Shown in pieces: positions 58,640 through 64,000 of a stretch of DNA of 64,000 nt. The DNA is from Schistocerca nitens (lineage: Eukaryota > Arthropoda > Insecta > Orthoptera > Acrididae): assembly GCF_023898315.1 (NCBI RefSeq), contig NC_064621.1, positions 124,843,521-124,907,520 on the forward strand, read 5' to 3'. Position 1 is the first letter of the stretch. The number at the start of each line of letters is the position of its first letter. Position numbers and translations under genes: made by a program. Under the pieces are notes generated by a model that was given only the letters and a program-made list of their open reading frames with translations, did no database searches and was not told where the DNA came from.

Positions 58640-61292
58640 GGGTTTATGATGACATATGCAGCTATTAAATAAATCTGATGTGTTGACTCCTAGCAAATCT
58701 TTCAAAAAATAGTGATGATTATTACACGCACGGTCAGGTACTACAGAATACTTCCAAACCTCAACTGAATACAAGTGAACTAAAAGCAAATAGCTATCTC
58801 TGCTTCCGTGGAATAAGTAAATCCTGTGTCTATATGTGAAATGTCTTAATTCTGTTTCTTAAAAACCGTGTTATGACTACTGTAACATTAGGTTGTGTTT
58901 ATTAAAGGAAAACGGAGTTGATTGACATAACCCTAACAGGTAGTTGGAATCTAGGAATGGACGAGGGACTCGACCTTCCACCAGTCATTAATTTTAAGTG
59001 ATCCATAAGTAAACAGCTGTATTAGATATTTTGTGAACACCTAAGTGATAATACAAACATTGTCTCAGGTAGAAACAGGTAATATCTTCACATGAATTAA
59101 ATGCTAAACATTAGTATTCACATAAGACTTGATAGGTAAGTAATGTTGCAGCAAACACTCACGAGCATAGAACAGTAGTTCCCAATCTTTCTTAGATCAT
59201 TACCCCTGAGTGGAAACAAACATTAGCCCTACCCCCGCCCTGCCTCCCCATCCCAGCTGCCCTCCCCTTCATCATGGCCAACTTTAACACCTAACTAAAT
59301 TGTAGATCGAAAATTTTTAAAATAATGAGAATGAATGATATTTAGTTTGTGTGCGTATGTCAGATTGCAGACGAAGGAATTTGTGGTGCATCTCAAGTGC
59401 TATCGACACCCGCTTCTCAGGTAAGATATTTATCTGTGCACAGTGAGGAGCGATACATGTTACAAAACATACCTTCCCTGCATTACTCCTCTCCACTGCG
59501 GCACTTGCTTGATCTGCACGAAGCAACCCCATTCAGAATATATGCATTATACTTCCTGTTGGTAAATCACTTGATTACTGCACTCTTTACTTCTGAACTG
59601 GTAGAAATTGGAAGACTCGAAGCCGTTAATGTCTTGTGTCTGACGACATCCACTAATAGTAATAGTAATAATAATACTGGTAATAATAATAATACTGTGC
59701 CCAGCACTATAGTAGCCCTTATGTAGATACTGCTGTGTAGTGCTGTTAATTAATTCATATATCTGTTTCAAAGAGAATAATGAAGATAATGTAGCTACTA
59801 TCTACAACTTGGAGCAAAAACATTTTCTTGATATATTTAGCAGACGTTATGTATATCTCTCACTTTCATCATCAGCGATGTACGGGACAAAGTACAACAT
59901 ACGTGTATGGTTTGTGGACTATGTGAAGAACCTGTAACATCCATCTCATTAATGTTACTAACTGAGAATAAGTAATTACTGATAACTTACATAATCTATA
60001 TGAGAGTCTTATAAAATTGTGATAATAATAATAATATTATGAAAGTAATTTAGTTTCGTGACTGAAACATGATAGAATCGGTTAGGTTCGGGAACCATTG
60101 ACATAGAAGCTTAGTTGTGCTGGAGACTAAAAGAAATATGTGTACTCGGCCTGAAGTCTTGAGGGTAGAATTGTTCTTATACGATATAAGGGATAGTAAT
60201 CTTCTAAGCGGGCCCATATGATAGTTTCTATGGAGGGGGTGGGGGAGGGGACAACTGGGAGACGTGAAGTACTATTTATATTCTGGAGGACGAAAGACTA
60301 TTTGCAAGCAGCCATAAAAAGTTTAGTTCTGAACCTTTTAGAATCCTGCATAATACCGAATTTTAAATCATTTTCTTGAAAGAAAAAACACTTGACTGCG
60401 CTACATATTTTTCCTTTCCCTGAGAGTCAGGCTCAGGTGATGGAGGGCGCCATGAAATCTTCTCACCTCATAATTACAAGACTAATGAACCATGCCAAGT
60501 GGTAATGATCTAACTAATGAACTACAATGTGATGAAACATTTAGGCACTTCCTTTTAGCATAGAGATGACCACCAACTGTAGTGAAATGTAAGCGGTGGA
60601 AATATTTATAACGATCTATTGAATTTATTATTTAACTTGTGTCAACATAAATTAACTATGCTGACATTACATAAATTTTAATAGACGAAGTAACGTAAAG
60701 AAAATATGAAAAGGATCTTAGTCGCTGTGATCACTGAAAAACATTAGTTCTCTACTCAGTGGAAGGAAACAGTAAGGAAATAGTAGAAACCTAAAACGAC
60801 AACATATTAACAAAATCACATCTTTCCCACTGTCTGATAGATCAATATTTACACTGACTGACTGACCAAGCATTTAGCCGTCCTAGTACTAACTAATAAG
60901 GATATCATTCATCAACATTAATTAGCAAATGTGAACATTATTCTGTATCCGCTGAAGATATCCTACAAGCTCGAATGTTTGTAACTTAGGTAATAAAGTA
61001 AGTCCTGAAAATACTGAACAGAAAAATTTAAAAGAAAGTGCAAATATAGAGAAGCACAGGCTATTTAGATTTCTCTACGCCACGAAATTCAACAGCTTTT
61101 AGTAAGTGAAACAGTACACAGTAAGCTCCGATATGTGCAGATGCCAGTCTCTACCAAATGAGACAAAAAGAAACACCATCGCGAAATTTCCAGGGCAAAA
61201 TAGATTTATTTTTGCCCCATATATGAAATTCTAAGGCTGTTGCCGGCTGGTATTTCTAAGACAAAACCTTTTTTGTACTCAATAATCACATA
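58640..61292. other. no identifiable gene
   Basis: AT-rich spacer with an AAT-type run at about 59657-59697 and a G-rich stretch near 60234-60250. ORFs up to 125 codons (59349-59726) have no motif, and part of that one is microsatellite. The 3' LTR of the preceding element could lie here but was not recognised. Confidence 0.45.
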
Positions 61293-62720
61293 CACATCAA
61301 AAAAAGTTCGCATTACCTCGGTTCCAAGAGTTCTGGAACCTTTACGGAAAATTTGAGTAGAGATAAACATAAACTTCGTTTCCGTCCTTTTTATTGCTCA
61401 TGAAAACCACACATTACATGTTGTACCACCATACAGCAAGACCTTCAATAGTGGTGGTCCAGATTGCTGTACACACCAGAACCACTAATTCCCAGTAGCA
61501 CGTCCTCATGCTTTGATGCATGCCTGTAGTCGTCGTGGTATACTATTCACAAGTTCATCAAGGCACTGTTGATACAGATTGTCCCACTCCTCAACGGCGA
61601 TTCGGCGTAGATCCTTCAGAGTGGTTGGTGGGTCACGTCGTCCCAGGCATGTTCGATAGTGTACATGTCTCGAGAACAAACTGGCCTCTCTAGTCGAGCG
61701 ATCTCGTTTTCTTGAAGGAAGTCATTCACAAGATTTGCACGATGGGGGCGCGAATTCTCGTCCATGAATACAAATGCCTCGCCAATATGCTGCCGATATG
61801 GTTGAACATCGGACGGGGGATGGCATTCATATATCGTACAGCCGTTACGGCGCCTTCCCTGACCACCAGCGGTGTACTTCTGTCCCACATAATGCCACTC
61901 CAAAACAGCAGGGAACCTCCACCTTGCTGCAACCGCTGGACAGTGTATTTAAGGCGTTCAGCCTGACCGGGTTGCCTCCAAACACGTCTCCGACGATTAT
62001 CTGGTTGAACGGAAATTGCGACACTCACCGCTGAATAGCACGTGATGCCAATTCTGAGCAGTCCGTTTGGCTTGTTGTTGGGCCCATCTGTACCGTGCTG
62101 CATGGTGTCGTGGTTTCAAAAATGGACCTCGCCATGGACGTCGGAAGTGAAGTTGCGCATCAAGAAGCCTATTGCGCACCGTTTTAGTCGTAACACGACG
62201 TCCTGTGGCTGCACTCAAAATATTATTCAACACGATGGCGTTGCTGTCAGGGTTCCTCCGAGCCGTAATCCGTAGGTAGCAGTCATTCACGGCAGTAGTA
62301 GCCCTTGGGCGGCTTGAGCGAGGCATGTCATCGACAGTTCCTGTCTCTCTGTATATCATCCATGTCCGAACAACATCGCTTTGGTTCACTCCGAGACGCC
62401 TGGATACTTCCCTTGTTGAGAGCCCTTCCTGGTACCAAGTAACAATGCAGATGCGATCGAACCCCCGTCTAGGCATGGTTGAACTATAGACAACATGTGC
62501 TGTGTACCTCCTTCCTGGTGGAATGACTGGAACTGATCGGCTGTCGAACCCCCTTCGTCTAATAGGTGCTACTCAAGCAGGGTTCTTTTAATATTTGGGT
62601 TGGTTTAGTGACATCTCTGAGTAATTAATTGGACTGTGTCTGTGATACAGTATCCACAGTCAACGTCTATCTTCAGGAGTTCTGAGAACCGAGGTGATGC
62701 AAAACATTTTTTGCTGCGTG
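61293..62720 (-). mobile_element. Tc1-like element, 1428 bp
   Basis: The left end reads cacatcaaaaaaagttcgca and the reversed right end cacgcagcaaaaaatgtttt; both continue to acctcggttc, an inverted repeat of about 32-35 bp. TA flanks at 61291-61292 and 62721-62722. It contains a broken transposase on the minus strand. Confidence 0.88.
61616..62476 (-). pseudogene. Tc1-like transposase, two catalytic positions changed
   Basis: Start MPRRGFDRICIVTWYQEGLS at 62476, then STREVSRRLGVNQSDVVRTW (first helix-turn-helix) and TGRRVTTKTVRNRLLDAQL (second). The first catalytic site reads VLFSGECRNF, so the SDE aspartate is glycine. The frame then shifts twice (near 62030 and 61880) through GGSLLFWSGIMWD and STPLVV. 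The second site reads FVFMDENSRPHRANL, with glutamate where the D before N is expected. TIEHAWDD holds the final E, with 34 residues between. Part of the C-terminus is missing. Clearly inactive. Confidence 0.87.
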
Positions 62721-62722
62721 TA

Positions 62723-64000
62723 ATATCACACCAGAACACATAGTGATTTACCATATGCTATATTAGTGAGTAAAAGAAAAAGGTTGAGCCTTTGAAACAC
62801 GAGATGGTAGTAGCCACAGAATTTGCCTCAAATACATGGATCTGCCCTGGGAAATTTATCGATGACGATTATTTTTCTGTCTCCTTTGGTTGAGATTAGT
62901 ACCTGCATGTACTGGTGCTTACAATGTATTATTTCACATACTGAAAGCTGTTGAAATGCTTCTTAGTAAACGGATGAGTGGCATTGCCTTACTGTATATA
63001 ACTGACGAGGATATTGTACACTAAAGTGTTGCCTTCTAAGTAATACAAAAAATCACTTTGTAGTTAATCTTACATTTTCACCGCACAAGAAAAGAGAGTT
63101 GTTAATATGTAAATAATTGTAATTTGTTGCAAAGACACTACGTGCATTTGTACTTGATTAGCAATTAAATTTCTCGCGAATGAGGGCTGTCCATGTATAA
63201 AGTACTTTATAAGTAAGGCTGGGAGGAGAATAAACTTAATTTACCCAGTCTCAATAAATAAATGTGCTATGTACGTTGAGAACTCTTACTGAAGCTGAAT
63301 AAAATGTGTAATGACAGTAGGTGGTGATGCGAAACAACTGTGTCGCCTACTGGAAAGGAACGTTCAGCGACAAATAGAGCAAGTTCAAAAACTGACAAAA
63401 CGGCTCATAGAGACACTGTATGCAGTCCCTGTAATTAGGCACCTTTAGCCTGGCCATTAAATAATAATGGCGATTCTAAATTGTCTACGGATTTTCCGTA
63501 AATAGCCTGTGCTAAATTACTACTATCGTGGTCATGAAATAATACCCCGCCTCATGTTAACGGAATTTCTGATGGGGAGTATGCAACTATGCTGATTCAC
63601 GTCTATGGATATTTCCATGCATTTCGTCAGATGTGGACGTCATCGTAAGCTCCTGGAATCCTGTCCCGTGAGATCTGGATATGTCGTGCATACTGATTCC
63701 GAAAACATTTCCTGGATGATCCTGGCTTCTGGTGATGGTGTCCGGGTCGTCCGTGACCTATCCGTCGCCTGCAGTGCAATCATTACCAATCCACTGCAGT
63801 TGAGACTTCCATTAAAACATAAATGAGAGAACTTTTAATTTTAAGACAATATGAAGGAATGAAACTGTCATAAAGACCAAATAATTTGTTCCCTTGTGTA
63901 GTGTAATGAGTGAATAACTAAGAAAGCTTTCACTCGTGGTAGTTATGTGACTAACGTAAGTCTCGAAAAAAACTATAGTTGTAAGTTGGAAGCTTACAAT
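62723..64000. other. no identifiable gene; one short ORF
   Basis: AT-rich. A 45-codon ORF at 63311-63448 has a Gln/Leu-rich helical stretch (RLLERNVQRQIEQVQKL) but no start context or family match. A 73-codon ORF at 63605-63826 also lacks motifs. Confidence 0.4.

Noticed and set aside
59349..59726. 125-codon plus ORF
   Set aside because: Its end is an Asn/Ser run from an AAT-type microsatellite and the rest shows no motif.
1..64000. CRISPR arrays, bacterial operons or defence systems
   Set aside because: Repeat spacing, gene structure and element types are those of an animal genome; no regularly spaced short repeats are present.
1..64000. Exons of host genes
   Set aside because: No open stretch outside transposable elements matched a recognisable protein family; small unconserved exons cannot be excluded from sequence reading alone.

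Overview
This 64 kb window is nuclear DNA from a large, repeat-rich arthropod genome. I recognise no host protein-coding gene. Almost everything that can be named is a transposable element: Tc1/mariner-like DNA transposons of at least five lineages, two piggyBac-like transposases, two Ty3/Gypsy-type LTR retrotransposons, several RTE-like LINE fragments, tRNA-derived SINEs, a dispersed LTR-like repeat, and two long inverted-repeat (foldback) elements. The mix, the AT-rich spacers and the SINE type suggest an insect, most likely an orthopteran (grasshopper/locust). That is inference from memory of repeat types and was not searched.

Layout. 1-535: N-terminal half of a piggyBac-like transposase (minus), cut by the window edge. 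1505-2818: broken Tc1/mariner element with inverted ends. 4200-5123: 5'-truncated Tc1-like copy. 6722-7583: mariner that lost its catalytic core but kept both ends. 7660-9081: complete Tc1-like element with an uninterrupted 340-residue transposase, the only apparently intact gene in the window. 9277-10100: 5'-truncated LINE with 12-bp target duplications. 10200-12329: Tc1-like copy whose leader is split by a 962-bp inverted-repeat element (10310-11271). 12535-14700: decayed LINE. 15445-21392: Gypsy-type retrotransposon (minus) with a 1384-bp 5' LTR, 4-bp target duplications and a deletion fusing RNase H to the last 102 bp of the 3' LTR.

21.7-22.6 kb: two tRNA-like pseudogenes. 23310-24400: LINE (minus). 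26060-27463: decayed mariner (minus). 30.4-33.4 kb: LINE split by an LTR-like repeat that itself carries a small LINE-tail insertion. 34158-34782: second foldback element. 36.0-36.5 kb: two SINEs in opposite orientation with perfect target duplications. 38256-38838: LTR-like repeat. 38905: Tc1 5' fragment. 40770-42087: mariner with a single visible nonsense codon. 42206-43781: DD41D-type Tc1/mariner element with about 120-bp inverted ends. 44219-45620: second piggyBac-like transposase, frameshifted. 47.2-49.7 kb: duplicated repeat of about 370 bp plus a diverged third copy. 50932-51782: second core-deleted mariner. 54141-58639: second Gypsy-type element, heavily decayed. 61293-62720: Tc1-like element with two mutated catalytic positions.

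The genes do not form a pathway. The window records successive, often nested insertions at different stages of decay. No new cellular or defence system was found. The most unusual items are the foldback element carrying tRNA-like modules in both arms, the intact Tc1 transposase with a short (32-residue) D-E spacing, the LINE whose reading frame runs through its tail into the target duplication, and the two independent mariner deletion derivatives that retain both ends.
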